Shown piece after piece: positions 1 to 11,112 of a stretch of DNA of 64,000 bases (its first letter is position 1; each line of letters starts with the position of its first letter). A model generated the notes under the pieces. It worked only from the letters and a program-made list of their open reading frames with translations. It did no database searches and was not told the DNA's origin. Source of the stretch: Mantis religiosa (taxonomy: Eukaryota > Arthropoda > Insecta > Mantodea > Mantidae); contig CM060951.1 in NCBI GenBank assembly GCA_030765055.1, positions 49,228,291 to 49,292,290 of the forward strand, read 5' to 3'. Made by a program: the position numbers and the translations under genes.

Positions 1-278
1 ATTTTCATATACCCAAAACAAAATAGGCAAATTCTTATGTAAACTGATCTGCTGATTCCAAAAATGCCCCTCAAAATGTTTTATCACGTAACGTTTTTAG
101 GTATTAATAATTTTTTATGAAAACTTACAGAAATGCGATGTGATAACTCATATTTGATTAATTGAAAATAATAGGTATTTTATTGCCAAATAACATTGAA
201 AATAATGATTATTATTAATTATTATTATTAAAATAAATAAACACAAGATAATGATGAAAACCACATACCTGAATTATC

Positions 279-1170
279 TCATAAGTATTTCACTGTTGAT
301 TTTTTTTTTTTGTATTGACATGTACTCTCCCGTTTGAGGAACCAACAATAGTCTCCCAACATGGCTGAATCCCAGCGACCCTGGTAACGGCTTTCCATCT
401 CAGAAATGTCCTGGTTAAAACGCTCACTTTGCTCATCACTTACAGCTCCTATGTTTGTAGGAAAACTATCAACGTGAGAGTACAAAAAGTGGATTTTAAG
501 TGACATACGGCAACCCAATCTTTGTAGCTCCTTAATAGTACTGAGACTAAAGTTTCATAATTTTTTTCTTTGTTATTGCCCAGGAAGCCTTCCACCACTG
601 ATTTAAATGATTTCCATGCTGCCAGTTCAACACGTTTAAGCTTTGATTAAAAAACACTGTCTTTAAGAAGTAGTCTTATTTGAGGACCGACAAATATACC
701 TTCCTTCAATATAGATTCACTTATTTTGTGAAAGATACTTCTTAAATACTCAAATGCACTTCCACTTTTGTCCAAACCTTTAACAAAATTCTTCATTAAC
801 CCGAACTTTATGTGAAGTGGGGGGAGAAAAACTTTGTTTGGGTCTACCAGTGGCACATACTTAACACTGCTTGCTCCAGGGGTATAGTCTTCCCTTCCCC
901 CCCACTCTTTCACTATAAAATGCTTGTCAGTTGCCATACTGTCCCATAAGCACAAAAAACAGCAATATTTTGTGAAATCTCCCTGCAGTCCCGTTAGCAA
1001 TGCAACTACCTAGACGCCACTATAAATTTCCCAACAATGGTTTTGATAACTAATAGCATCTAAAATTATGGACATGGAATCGTATGTCCCCTTCATTCCT
1101 ATGGCATGAAATAAAGGTATTGAAGGTAGCAAATTGCTATTATGAAGCAACACTCCTTTAAGCTGTATCA
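279..1170 (-). pseudogene. Broken copy of a multicopy arthropod gene family (Cc8L18.2-like)
   Basis: Read on the minus strand, this stretch matches from memory an uncharacterised protein family present in many copies in arthropod genomes and annotated in places as Cc8L18.2-like, a name taken from a bracovirus-associated gene. No biochemical role is known to me. Visible landmarks in order are a segment near 1165-1040 with HAIGMKGTYDS, then TGLQGDFTKYCCFLCLWDS (about 1000-940), FLPPLHIKFGLMKNFVKG (about 840-780), and SEESRYQ-like C-terminal text including RYQGRWDSAMLGDYCW (about 395-335). It is dead: a TAG stop at 1010-1012 lies inside the conserved block, and at least two frameshifts (near 640 and near 540) separate the conserved segments. 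No start codon region or promoter is evident upstream. The family call rests on recognition, not a search. Confidence 0.7.
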
Positions 1171-2335
1171 GTAGTTTATGTCAACTTTATTTATTCTGAG
1201 TTGGGTGAACCCATGCAAATACCATTTTTATAGTAGACCCTAAAATTAATTTTACCAATAAATCTTACGTGATGGAAAATTTGTTCTAGTTATTTCGAAC
1301 AGTATTCATATTCTTTACAGGTATAAAAATATTATTTAATAATAAAATGGCTATTATTTTAAATGAAGTCTAAATGAGTTGGTATCATACCTCATTTCTG
1401 TAATTTTATATGAAAGATTAAGAATATCTAAAAAACGTTACATGATACAGCATTTTCAGAGGCATTTTTGGAATCAGCGAGTCATTTTGCATAACAATTA
1501 ACCTATTTTGTTTCGGGTACAAAAAACGTGTTCCCTAGTGTTATCTTTGTAGACTTCACCAATTGATTATATTTAAGAATTCTGCTTTTCAGAGTAGCTA
1601 AATATATTCAAAACATGCCTGCATTTTTTCTGTTGTAAGTTATATATGGTTTACAAGAAAAAGGTACATAAGTTTTGTATGCTTTTGGGAAATATTTTAT
1701 TAATTTATTTTTATATATCTGAACTTTTAAAAATCTATTTTAACAATCATAACCTTGAAAAATGAACCAAGATACTTCTCTTTTCATAGTGATTATATAG
1801 AAAAGAATTTATTCATTTCCATTGAATAGTCTTTTGTGTGTTATAAATTTTGTCAAATGATGTAAAGTTTGTATTTTCTCAGAGTACACTGTACCCTTAT
1901 TACAAACTGTGCTATTTGTGTGCTTTTGTACAATATTTTCACAACAATTTTATTATAACGCGTTCTCTGTATACTGCCCTAAGATTTTAATAGAACTTTT
2001 GTGCTTTGAGTGATATATTTTTTTAAATATCTACAAAGTGACCTAAGCCTATTGGTCAAGTGCAACCAATGGTTAAATGTTGTAAAGAGAACCAATGTCA
2101 GGTGTTTAATGAAATTAATTTTATTTGTATACATTTCTAAAGGGTATCATATATAAAAAAATTTAATATTTTAAGGGATCTGGGATTGTCATTAGTAAGC
2201 TAAATGTGTAACACTATAAATTATGGTTACACATTAGTTTATGGATGAATGGTATTGAAATTTGGGTTTAATACACTTTATATACTTCAAAAAATAATAA
2301 TAATTAAAATGAGATAAGATTGAATTAGTATTAGT
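1171..2335. other. Unassigned AT-rich stretch
   Basis: No gene, tRNA-like box or terminal repeat recognised. The stretch is AT-rich with short homopolymer runs, and no reading frame stands out. Confidence 0.6.
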
Positions 2336-2340
2336 TAATT

Positions 2341-2640
2341 GATGGAAATTAATCATTTCTTAACACTAGCCGTATATAGTCTAAGGTTTTTGATGGATAG
2401 AGTCAACATGAAAAATTCAATGCCATGGCCGGGATTTGAACCATGGATCTACTGATTTCCGTCCAGTCGCTCTAACCTATTGAGCTACCATGGTCAACGT
2501 GCCGTCCTTACATTAAATTCTCCATTCGACTCGTATATTTTCCCGGTAGACCATTAGAGGCTCTCGCATCCGAGATACACCGTTTGTGATGAAGCCTGGG
2601 ACTCAAGTACTTACGATAGTAAGTCGCCACTGAAAATACC
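2341..2640 (-). mobile_element. SINE-F copy (tRNA-like head antisense to +)
   Basis: The segment at about 2425-2495 is the reverse complement of a tRNA-like head (A box GGTAGCTCAATAGG, B box GGTTCAAATCC). To its left is the SINE-F tail, ending in the family's characteristic ggaaattaat, so the antisense arm looks complete. To the right is the long spacer seen in other SINE-F copies, including a small hairpin around aagtacttacgatagtaagt. No second, sense arm is seen. No target-site duplication was found. Confidence 0.65.
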
Positions 2641-3079
2641 AATGAAAAGAAACCCCTTGATATTTAATGTCAGCATATTTCAAGGGTGCAACACGAAACA
2701 TTTTCTCGAAATTACTTGTTCCCCAAAATACCTTTACGTGGCACATTTACGTTAATTTTTTTTCTTATTTTCCGAAAAGTACTCTAGTGATTTTGATTAT
2801 CATAAATATTCTAAATGCTGATATGAAAAGTAAAATATATATTTTGAATTCCCTTTGAAGTTCTCTTCATTCTCTGTGAATTATGTACATTGTTGTATAG
2901 CAGGAAAACTAAAGTAGACAAAATTTACGATAAGCAAAGCATGGTTTCATAATTTCTTCAGTTTTCACCGCATCACAAGCACTAATCGATTAGGAAATCA
3001 AATTAATTGCCTTTCCAGTGAAAATTTATGTTCATTTTAGAGCTGTTAGGCTGTGGAAAGATAGGAGGGGATAGTGTGC
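2641..3079. other. Unassigned stretch
   Basis: AT-rich sequence between SINE-F and the 5S-headed element. Nothing recognisable was seen. Confidence 0.5.
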
Positions 3080-3090
3080 TGTAGGTATTA

Positions 3091-3522
3091 AAATGTAACC
3101 CATGAGGTGGACCTGAGCCTGCCAACCCGACTACTGGCCTCACGCCCACATACGCAAGGCAGAGGTCGGCGATCATCCATCCGATATGGGGAGGAGATGT
3201 GATCGGCATCACTGCAATCCCAGCCGGAAAGTGGGCTTTCTAGACCAGGGTTTGCTACTTATCGTAACTCCTCAATTTTCTCACAATGCTAAGTGGGCAC
3301 CGGTCCTATACCCGGGACTTAAAAATCCGCACCCCCTCCCGACGTAGGGTTACAAAGGACACGTTCTAGCCCACTACGTCACGGCGCAGGAATGAAAGAA
3401 AATGCCAACGGCACGTAGAGTTCCCAACCGGTCACGCATCCAAGTACTGAATACGCCCGAAGCTGCTTAACTTCGGTGATTGGACGAGAACCGGCGTATT
3501 CAGCATGATACGACCGTTGGGT
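3091..3522 (-). mobile_element. 5S rRNA-headed retroposon (SINE3-like)
   Basis: On the minus strand the element starts with a 5S rRNA-like head (3520-3404) and continues into a body of about 310 bp ending near gggttacattt. It is bounded by an 11-bp direct repeat, tgtaggtatta. 5S-headed SINEs (SINE3 class) are an established type. A TTTT run directly after the 5S part would stop Pol III in a modern transcript, so this copy is either decayed or a 5S pseudogene carried along with flanking DNA. The end of the body resembles 3' ends of some insect non-LTR elements, but that is from memory. Confidence 0.6.
3404..3520 (-). pseudogene. 5S rRNA-like sequence, head of retroposon
   Basis: The minus strand contains landmarks of 5S rRNA in the right order and spacing: GCTGAATACGCCGGTTCTCG, then ATCACCGAAGTTAAGCAGC, then AGTACTTGGATG, and GACCGGTTGGGAAC, closing with GTTGGC. 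The length of about 117 nt fits 5S rRNA. Changes in the region after AAGCAGC and at the 5' end, plus its position inside a TSD-flanked element, argue against a functional 5S gene. Confidence 0.8.
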
Positions 3523-3535
3523 TGTAGGTATTATC

Positions 3536-4075
3536 TTCCCCGTAGATGAGGGGATCCGTCCCCTTCAGCTGCCGTGGTGCGGGCACTGCGAACCCCTAGC
3601 ACTCGTAGTACCTCTGACGTCACTAGAGGAACCTAGGGCCGAACATTCGAGCCCCTCCCTTTGGGAGTTGTTCGGATTGGGTTGGTCTCGAGGGGGCAAT
3701 GGTTCCCGATACTCGTGGAAGATCGGGTACGTCTCCGGACGGGGTTGAAGGAAGCCATTAATATTCCCGGGTACTAGCCAGCAGAGCTAGTAGAAGGTGT
3801 GCTAGATCACCAGGCGGCCCCACCGAAGTAATATCGGTAGCCTTCCCATTTTGGGGTTGACGCGCGTAAGTGGCGTATCCACTTCCATCCCGTCTTGAGT
3901 CAACAGGAAAAGATGGGGGGGGGGGCTTGTAAGCTTCTAGGTCTTGACCTATGGAAACCCCACGGAGGCTCCGGGTGCCCTTTTGGGTCAGCTCAGTAAC
4001 TCCCTGGTCGAAGGACGCCAGGGTCTTTGGATCTACGGGTCCTGGAATAATTGGTGTAGAACCTCTGCAGTCAAG
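3536..4075 (+). mobile_element. Retroposon C, GC-rich copy with 13-bp TSD
   Basis: A 540-bp GC-rich element between perfect repeats tgtaggtattatc. It matches the reverse complement of the insertion at 51349-51847 over nearly its full length; that copy lacks the first 40 bp or so, as 5' truncation would give. A reading frame starting near VRALRTPSTRSTSDV and passing through RTGLKEAIN is recognisable in both copies, so this may be the coding tail plus 3'UTR of a larger non-LTR element rather than a true SINE. A run of G at about 3916-3926 is local slippage. Confidence 0.7.
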
Positions 4076-4088
4076 TGTAGGTATTATC

Positions 4089-5760
4089 GCAACAAAATAT
4101 CAGATGTGAAATTGCTCAATGTGGAATGTGAGAAAAAAAAATTGTGTGCTCGTAAATTGCGAATTGTCCGAGCGTTTTTAGTTTGTGGTTTTTCTCTCCA
4201 TATGAAGCATTTCCATGTGTGGATTTGTATTTAAATAACTGCATATTCTCCGTAAATTTACTCTGACTCTTTTTCCTACTTGATAGATGGCTTTAAATGC
4301 TTTTTACATTTGATGCTGCGCGATTTTTTTGTTTCATCAATATACGAGAGCAGTTTGGGTATTTGGGTTTTTATTTTGTTAGTGAGATCTTTTATGAGTG
4401 TGTAATTTATTTTATTTTGCCTTTTTTTAATGTATCGAATGTGGCGCTAGGTTTATCTATATTTTGGTTGTGGTAGCTAAGAGTAATGAACCTGTTTCCT
4501 TATGTACGTTGTGGGTTGATTCTTTTCTTATTTAGTTTCTCTGTGGATTATACAGTGTCATATTTATTATTTATGGGTCCTATCTATTTTCTTAATCTAG
4601 ATATTTCGAAATGTTGACGCAGCCCCTGTCACCTAGGAGCACTGATAACCTGATATTCAGAAAGACATTAACATAAACAAACGAATAAACATAAATAAAT
4701 GTCGTATACCAGAATAGAGATATGCCATAATGCTAGCATATACTCCGGAGACCGCCACAGCGGCAAGGCCACCCTGCGAAGGTCAGTAAACTCCCTTTGC
4801 AATCCCTGTAAACAAACAACCCTACTCTATTGTCTGTTTTGCCCTCAAGGAAAATTTGGCGCCTCCGATTCGGAAACCAACCCATTGTTAAAATCCCATG
4901 CGTGCTTCTGACAACAGGCTATAAGATTTTGACCGGCGCGCTGAGCGCATGCTTCCGCATAAATTTTTGCATGTGGACCGTTAGAGAAAGTGTCTCTGTT
5001 GTTAGGTCCAAAACTGGAAGTTCTGAACACTGATCTCAAGTGGGGATAGTTACCAGCCAATAGAAAATTGATATTGGTTCATGTGATTTTGAAAACTCCG
5101 AGAAATACCTAGAGTGGGGGTAATTCAAAGTGATGGCGGAAAGTAGGTTTTGCTAGTTAGGGCACTTCGGTCATGAGTTCTACGTGAGACGGACGCGCAT
5201 TTGGCACCACCTAACAAGTACACTTTCGCACCATGCACCGAGACAAAGTGCAATATCTCTAACAATCTCTCCAGTGAGAGCTAGCACAAAGAGTAATATA
5301 TAGGGAAGACGATAAATATATCCAGTTCGACTACAGAGTGCTACTGCCTCTGCTCTTCACATTACAACATTGACAGTGACGCTAAACTCAGCAACCACAC
5401 CGACGACGACTTTACGGTGGCGAGCAAAGGAGCCTAAGGACAACAATAAACTACTGTCTACCAGATCCGAGGTGTCATCATTAACCCACAACCAGTCAGG
5501 ACGCCCTCACTCCTGAAGTACAGGCGAGAGTTCTCATGCGGGAGCTACAAGTCACCTCGAACCGATTACAATCTCCCTTTCCTTAATCTCCTCACGCCAC
5601 CAATCCTTAATTGTGAGGCGTTGAGCACAAGGGAGAGCTCGACGTGGTTCGCTACGGGCCGGACCGCCTCAATGTTAATTCATCGCTGTAGTCGGCTTTG
5701 TCCACTGGCATGTTAATGAGCGTGTGGATCATTAAGTGGAAAGCGGCATGTTTGTGATGT
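4089..5760. other. Unassigned, GC-mixed; possible solo LTR at about 5280-5500
   Basis: The 4.1-4.7 kb part is T-rich and featureless. From 4.7 kb the base composition rises. A TATATAG at about 5296 followed by CCAGTTCG, and an AATAAA at about 5444, give the outline of an LTR promoter and poly-A signal. I could not define TG...CA ends or a target duplication, so this remains a weak candidate. No coding exon was recognised. Confidence 0.3.
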
Positions 5761-8700
5761 ATGGGGTTGTTGACATGCTGCGTAACGAGGGTTTTTGTCA
5801 TTGCTAGCTTCCTGTATAATTTGAATTTGTGTTTATTTTCCTGTTTGGTTGTAGATACATTCAGCGAGTTTATAGATTTGCTTTGTTTAGTTTCTGGTGT
5901 GAATTTTATTGTTGGTGTTTGTTGGTGTAGCGTTGTAGCTGTTCTTGCCTAGGTCGACAAAGCACAAAACATATGTCATATACATATCTGTACCAATATG
6001 TGATTTGTACTTGTATTTATTCTGCTGTTATGTTAGATATGTGATAGTTTGATACTGTTTATGAATATTTATGCTAGTGTGCTTGATATTCAGGAACCCA
6101 TTGGGAGCTTACCATTTGTGTATTGTATTTGCTGTTAAACATGAAGTAGTTCTGCTGTATGATTTTGCCGTTGTATGCTTTATTCCGTTGATACGTGTTT
6201 TTAGCAGCGTTCTAGTATTTGGATTGAAGGAAGTTAAAAGAGGCCAAGTAAAAAGGTGCATCTTCGGGATTGTTATGTCAGACGGATAATTGTGATGTAC
6301 ATCGAACGGTGGAAGAAATATATAAGTTGGAAGTTTCCTCCTTCCCAAAGTGACGTGCTTAGCTTCTTCAAACTGTGGAAGAAAGTACTAAGCATTGACT
6401 TGATTCCTTTAAGTGCGGTATCATGAGTAGTGAGTAGCCACATAAGTTAGCTATGCGCGGGTTAGTCAGGTTGACATATTGACCCCAAATATACAGTCTG
6501 ATTTTTAAAAGAAGACACACGACAGCTGTCAAGCAAGGGACGTGGAGGGTAAGAGGGGAAAATAAACAAAGGTTGGTTTATCATCTATTCCTCATGTTAG
6601 TTATCGTTACTTGTGTAAGGGAAACAGAGTTTTCTTGAGCTTTCAGTTGCCTGTGTGTAGTTAGCCTACTACGACGGACATCCAGAAAGTAGGTTACCCT
6701 GTTTTTATTTGTAAACAAAGACAACATACTAATGGGAAACTTTATTGGCAACAGGTACATCAATGCTTGGAATATTTTTCGATATGGTCACCAAAAGAAT
6801 ACTGGTGACTGGTAAAGAATACATGGTCACTTGTTATATCGTGGATATAACAATAATATAATCGTGGAATCGGGACCAATACCCGAGCAAAAAGCGAAAG
6901 GAAGTAGAAATTCGCTTTATACCATGAAGAAACATGGGCGCATGGACTTTAGTTTTCAAAACTAGGTGAGTTGAATGGACTTTTTCCCCAGTAGCAAGAG
7001 CCGCCACTGTTCTTTATTCTCTTAAAGAAGTAGAACTATATGAAGGAAGCCTTAGCTCTTTGAACAAAGTCCTCCATGACCTGGGATCTGAGTTTCAAAA
7101 GATAAATTACAGAAAACTTACTTGAAAGACAGATATTGTAACGCCAAGGGCTTTGTTTTTAAGAGAAATGCTGAATAAGAATTTGCATAAATAGTGTGTT
7201 TGGAAGAAACCTGGGTAAACTCTGACCATGCTGTGTCAAAGGGTCGGACTAAGGACACACTTGAAAGCACCATAAGTACCTATAGGGAAAGGTGGCTGCT
7301 TTATTATTGGTCATGAGGGTAATATATTATTTTAAAAATACTTACGCCTGTGAAGACGCAGTGAATGTTTACTGAGAAAAACTTACTTTTGTTCTTAAAG
7401 TAGCCTAATACAGGTTAAATATGCATGTTTTCGTTGAGGTGAAATAATCTTTGTTTCGAGTATTGACAGAGAAGAAGGTATATATATATACATATATATA
7501 AATTATATATAGTGGCGTAATAGATTGTGAACCGGGATGATTTTATACAAGTTGTGGATGGGGTTGTGTATACTTAAAGGGGGGTTTACCGTAAGGGTTT
7601 ACAATCTACTTTGCAACTGGGAGCGGAGCTGAAAAGACAGGGAGTCAGATGGTAGAGCTAAATGGTAAAGGGAACTTATAGTTGGGTTCCAGATAAATAG
7701 ATAGAAATAGCACAACTTTCTACGAAATGCTAGTTTACTATAGCATCATGATTTTCTACAATACAAGTCAGCCCCGAAGTCTTGAAGAGACTTTGGGTAG
7801 GATGTTGTTGATAGCTACATTAGTACATTAAGACCTAGGTGGGCTTACCTTCGAGGAGATGTCGGTGCATGGTGAACTGAAGATTTGGCGTAGCCTCCGT
7901 CCGCAACAATACACTTCAGACTCCTTCGCGCCTCTATAATCACCACTGTATTAACGGCCAAACCAAAAAAGAGGGGGCCAACACACGTTGAACCTAGGGA
8001 CTTTTTCCCTTTGATAAGCAGAAAAGCTTCTGGAACATTCCATCCGCCATGTTGGTTTAAATCCAACGACCTGCTGATCATCCATTACCAACTACCGGGT
8101 TCAAAGTCTAAAGTTGCTGTGTTTGGCATTCTTATTTGAATAATGCTCCTAAAATATGCAAATTACGGGTTTGTCGTCTAATACTCCGCTATGAGGTTTC
8201 TACATCTTTACTTCCACAAATTAATAATTTCAATTGTATAAAGAAACCTCATGCTATTAAAATTTCAAATAAATTACTAAAATAAATCAAGTTCCTTCAC
8301 TTCACCAAAGCATACGCGACAATATATATATAACTCGCTGTCTGCTTCTGGCAACATTGCTGCTCCCCAAGTGGATACCTTCACGTATATTATTTTAAAA
8401 ACCATACTGTAGCTTTCTTTCAAATAAATAAAATAAACTTCTGACTCCTTCCTCCCGCAGGGAAAAACTTAAATCAATTTAATGCGTGGTCTTGTTATGC
8501 TTTAATACTGCGTTGTTTTCAAAGTCCCTGATGAACAAGAGATGAAATGATACCCATAACAAACATGATGAAATTGGTTATCGTGAAGGGATTACACAAA
8601 CCTTGGTAAAACAATTGTAGTAAAGAAAATATTAGATGAATTTAGGTTAGTAATGATAGTTTATTACTTATAATTATTCCTTTCTATACTACATATAAGT

Positions 8701-8915
8701 AGAGGAAGTATTGCATTTCACCCAAAAATCCGATGTCGGAATTTCACCGAAAATGCATGTTTTGGGAGCCCTTGAATAAAAAATAGGAGCGCTTTTAGAA
8801 AAAGGTCCGAGCGTGTGTGTCTAAACAGTATAACTCAAAAATGGGAAGTAGGTTAAATAAAAAAAATTGCTATTTAAGTCCAGCAAAGCCCATACCCTAG
8901 ATTCCATACTCCTGC
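5761..8915. other. Unassigned intergenic or intronic stretch
   Basis: No gene or repeat family was assigned. There is a short AT dinucleotide tract at about 7480-7510. A GC-richer block at about 7830-8100 might be another repeat, but it has no partner elsewhere in the window. Confidence 0.5.
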
Positions 8916-8920
8916 ATGGA

Positions 8921-9440
8921 ACTGAGTGGGATGGCTCAGTGGGCTTATCCGTGGTCCGCTTCGGGAAGTCCGGGTTTGATTCCCGTGGCTGACCCATGGG
9001 TTTTTTCGGGGATTTTCCCAGGTCACCAGGCGAATGCTGGGTATGTTAGTTACATCCGCCGAATTTCCTGTCCCTTCATTTCATCTCCATTATCAATTCA
9101 CACCATCCCTCATCTGGTCTCCTTTAGGGTAGAAGTGTCAGAAGGAGTCTAGGCGGTGCATGGCTTTGAGTAAAAATTCCTCCTCTGGTAGGACAGTTTC
9201 CGAGCCCGCTCGGGTGGCGCCGTTTCAGGACCGCAGTCGGGTGAGTTGCCGGTTGTGCTGGCCTGCCGGGCAGTTTCCAACTGGTAAAATGTAGGGACCC
9301 TGACCCAGTACTGTCGTGGCTCCTTGGTACGGTGTCCTATGTCTCCTCTCTCCTCATCTTTCCTCCCGGGGATGTCCCACTAGGGGCATAGGTACAGTAG
9401 ATCAACACTGGTCACAGTGCCGAATCCTTTGCTACCGTAG
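8921..9440 (+). mobile_element. SINE-E copy
   Basis: Starts with a tRNA-like head: A box GATGGCTCAGTGGGC and B box GGGTTTGATTCCC. A long body follows, with landmarks GTCACCAGGCGAATGCTGGG, TCATTTCATCTCC and CTGTCGTGGCTCCTTGG, ending around GGGGATGTCCCACTAGG and beyond. The reverse complement of 14545-15140 shows the same landmarks in the same order, which defines the family. The 3' boundary is approximate and no TSD was identified. Confidence 0.7.
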
Positions 9441-9872
9441 TTCAATCCCCACATGGAACATTTTTCGAAAATTTTTATTTGCTAAAACATGGTTCTAAAG
9501 ATTTTGATTAAAATCCATACCTGTAAGATATTTTCATGACAAATGAAATGCAACTATAACTTGAATTTTCTTGGAATGCCCTCAGAAGTCCCCTATAATC
9601 TGGATGACTTTTACGTAACTCGGAAACCGTAAGAGAAAAAACCTTAAGTAAACAAAGAATGCAAATATCCTTAAAAAAATACAGTTTTTTTTTATGATAC
9701 AGTTATTTTGGCAATAAATCATTTCGGAGAAATTCCTCGTTATTTGCCTGAATTTTCCAATACTTATATTTAATCAATTGGGAAGTCAATATTCAATTTT
9801 GTGTGTCGCAACTATGCAAAAATAAAGGATTTAAAATTTTTATTTTATTTTATCCTTTTAGATTTAATGTCC
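9441..9872. other. Unassigned AT-rich flank and interrupted SINE-A tail
   Basis: Mostly AT-rich with no recognised feature. The last bases (about 9855-9872) are the tail end of the SINE-A split by the adjacent non-LTR insertion. They include the first copy of the 12-bp target duplication gatttaatgtcc. Confidence 0.6.
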
Positions 9873-10880
9873 AATCAGTTTATCAAGAACCAAAAGGGAA
9901 ATAAGATTAGATGGACAAGAATCAGAACCATTTCTGATGAATAGAGGAAATAAACAAGGAGATAGTCTCAGCCCATTCTTACTTATTATTGTGATGGATG
10001 AAATATGGAAAATTTGCAAAAGAAGAACAGCAAGAACTATGATAGGATATAGAAATTTAAGACCAGTTTGGGCACAATCGTTGATATATGCTGATGACAT
10101 CATATTAATAACAAATAGTTATAATAATTTACAACTAGCGCTAAATGAATGGAAAGAAGAATTAACTAGAAAAGGTTTAGAATTAAACATACGCAAAAGT
10201 AAAAGCATGTATATAGGAAGGAAAGAAGAAGTTAAAATTAAATGCAATGATGTAATCTTAGAATAGGTAGACAGTTATGAATACTTGGGTACAATTATAA
10301 GAAAAATAGAGCAGGAATTTTTAAACAGAATAAGAAGGGCCAATTCGGTCTACTATCAGATTAATAATACTATTGTGCGAAAAAAGGAAATAACAGAAGA
10401 TACAAAAATTATAGTATTTAAAACAATAATACTACCAATTCTATTACATGGAGCAGAGAGCTGGACTCTCCTACAGAAACAAGAAAGCAAAATAACAGCT
10501 ATGGAAATGAGATATTTAAGACGATCTGTGGGGAAGACAATAAGAGATATGATTAGAAATGTAACAATAAGGGAAAAGTTGGGTACACACTCCGTTAAAG
10601 AAATATTGGAAAAAAGACAACTTAAATGGTATGGACATGTACTCCGCATGTCAGAAGAAAGAAAACCCAAACAATATTTAGAAGCAAGACCAGAAGGTAA
10701 AAGAATTAGGGGAAGGCCACGCATGTTGTATCAGGAATACATTGAGAAGTTGGGGAAGGATAGAGGGAAAACCATGACAGAAATGAAGAGATTGTGGAGG
10801 AAATGGGTGGAAGAGGCTTGTACTCCACGCTTAACAGCACAAAGGAGTTAGAGAAAGAAGAAGTAGAAGAAGAAGAAGAA
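9873..10880 (+). mobile_element. 5'-truncated non-LTR retrotransposon with GAA tail
   Basis: A 1-kb LINE 3' end bounded by a perfect 12-bp target duplication, gatttaatgtcc (9861-9872 and 10881-10892). It ends in a GAA-rich tail. Removing it rejoins a SINE-A copy (tail atttaatgtcc followed by tctaacg), so it inserted into a resident SINE. The same tail type and C-terminal protein are seen at 46082-47004. Confidence 0.85.
9874..10851 (+). pseudogene. Non-LTR retrotransposon reverse transcriptase, C-terminal part
   Basis: Encodes the second half of a reverse transcriptase: NRGNKQGDSLSPFLL (palm motif before the active site), then YADDII, the catalytic motif with two aspartates, then a thumb/C-terminal region with ILLHGAESWTL, LKWYGHVLRMSEERKPKQ and RGRPR, typical of LINE ORF2 C-termini. 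The N-terminal endonuclease is absent because of 5' truncation. One in-frame TAG at 10264-10266 interrupts an otherwise continuous frame; the motif after it (YEYLGTII) shows the frame is unchanged. Only one nonsense mutation suggests a fairly young insertion. The LINE clade was not resolved. Confidence 0.85.
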
Positions 10881-11112
10881 GATTTAATGTCCTCTAACGT
10901 AGTCACATCGGGCGATAAACGAAATGAGTGAAATGATGCTCAAGTAAGTTCAGATTCCACAGAGCTTAGAGTTACCAGGAATTCATCTTTCAGGATTACG
11001 TGGAAAAAACGTGAAAAAACTTTATCCTGATAACTCACCCCGACTAAGATTCGAACTCGGAACCTCTTGAACGTAAGACAGATACGCTGCCACTTACACT
11101 ACCCAGGCGGGC
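10881..11112 (-). mobile_element. SINE-A copy (split by LINE)
   Basis: Reverse complement of the SINE-A consensus: tail near tcctctaacg, body with tgaaatgatgctcaa, B box CGAGTTCGAATCTT, and head ending in gcccgcc. The rest of its tail lies before 9872. Confidence 0.85.

Larger units (their letters stand above)
3080..4088. repeat. Triple direct repeat marking two insertions at one site
   Basis: The string tgtaggtatta occurs at 3080-3090, 3523-3533 and 4076-4086. The second and third copies extend to a 13-bp perfect match, tgtaggtattatc (3523-3535, 4076-4088). They bracket the 5S-headed element (3091-3522) and retroposon C (3536-4075). Each element therefore has its own target-site duplication, and both used the same target word. 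Confidence 0.8.

Noticed and set aside
3404..3520. Functional 5S rRNA gene
   Set aside because: Substitutions in normally conserved positions and inclusion in a TSD-flanked element argue for a pseudogene.
4699..5060. Overlapping short frames on both strands
   Set aside because: No codon bias, homology or splice context; the composition is simply less stop-rich here.
10356..10906. Minus-strand frames opposite the LINE reverse transcriptase
   Set aside because: They are antisense shadows; the RT motifs lie on the plus strand in one continuous frame.
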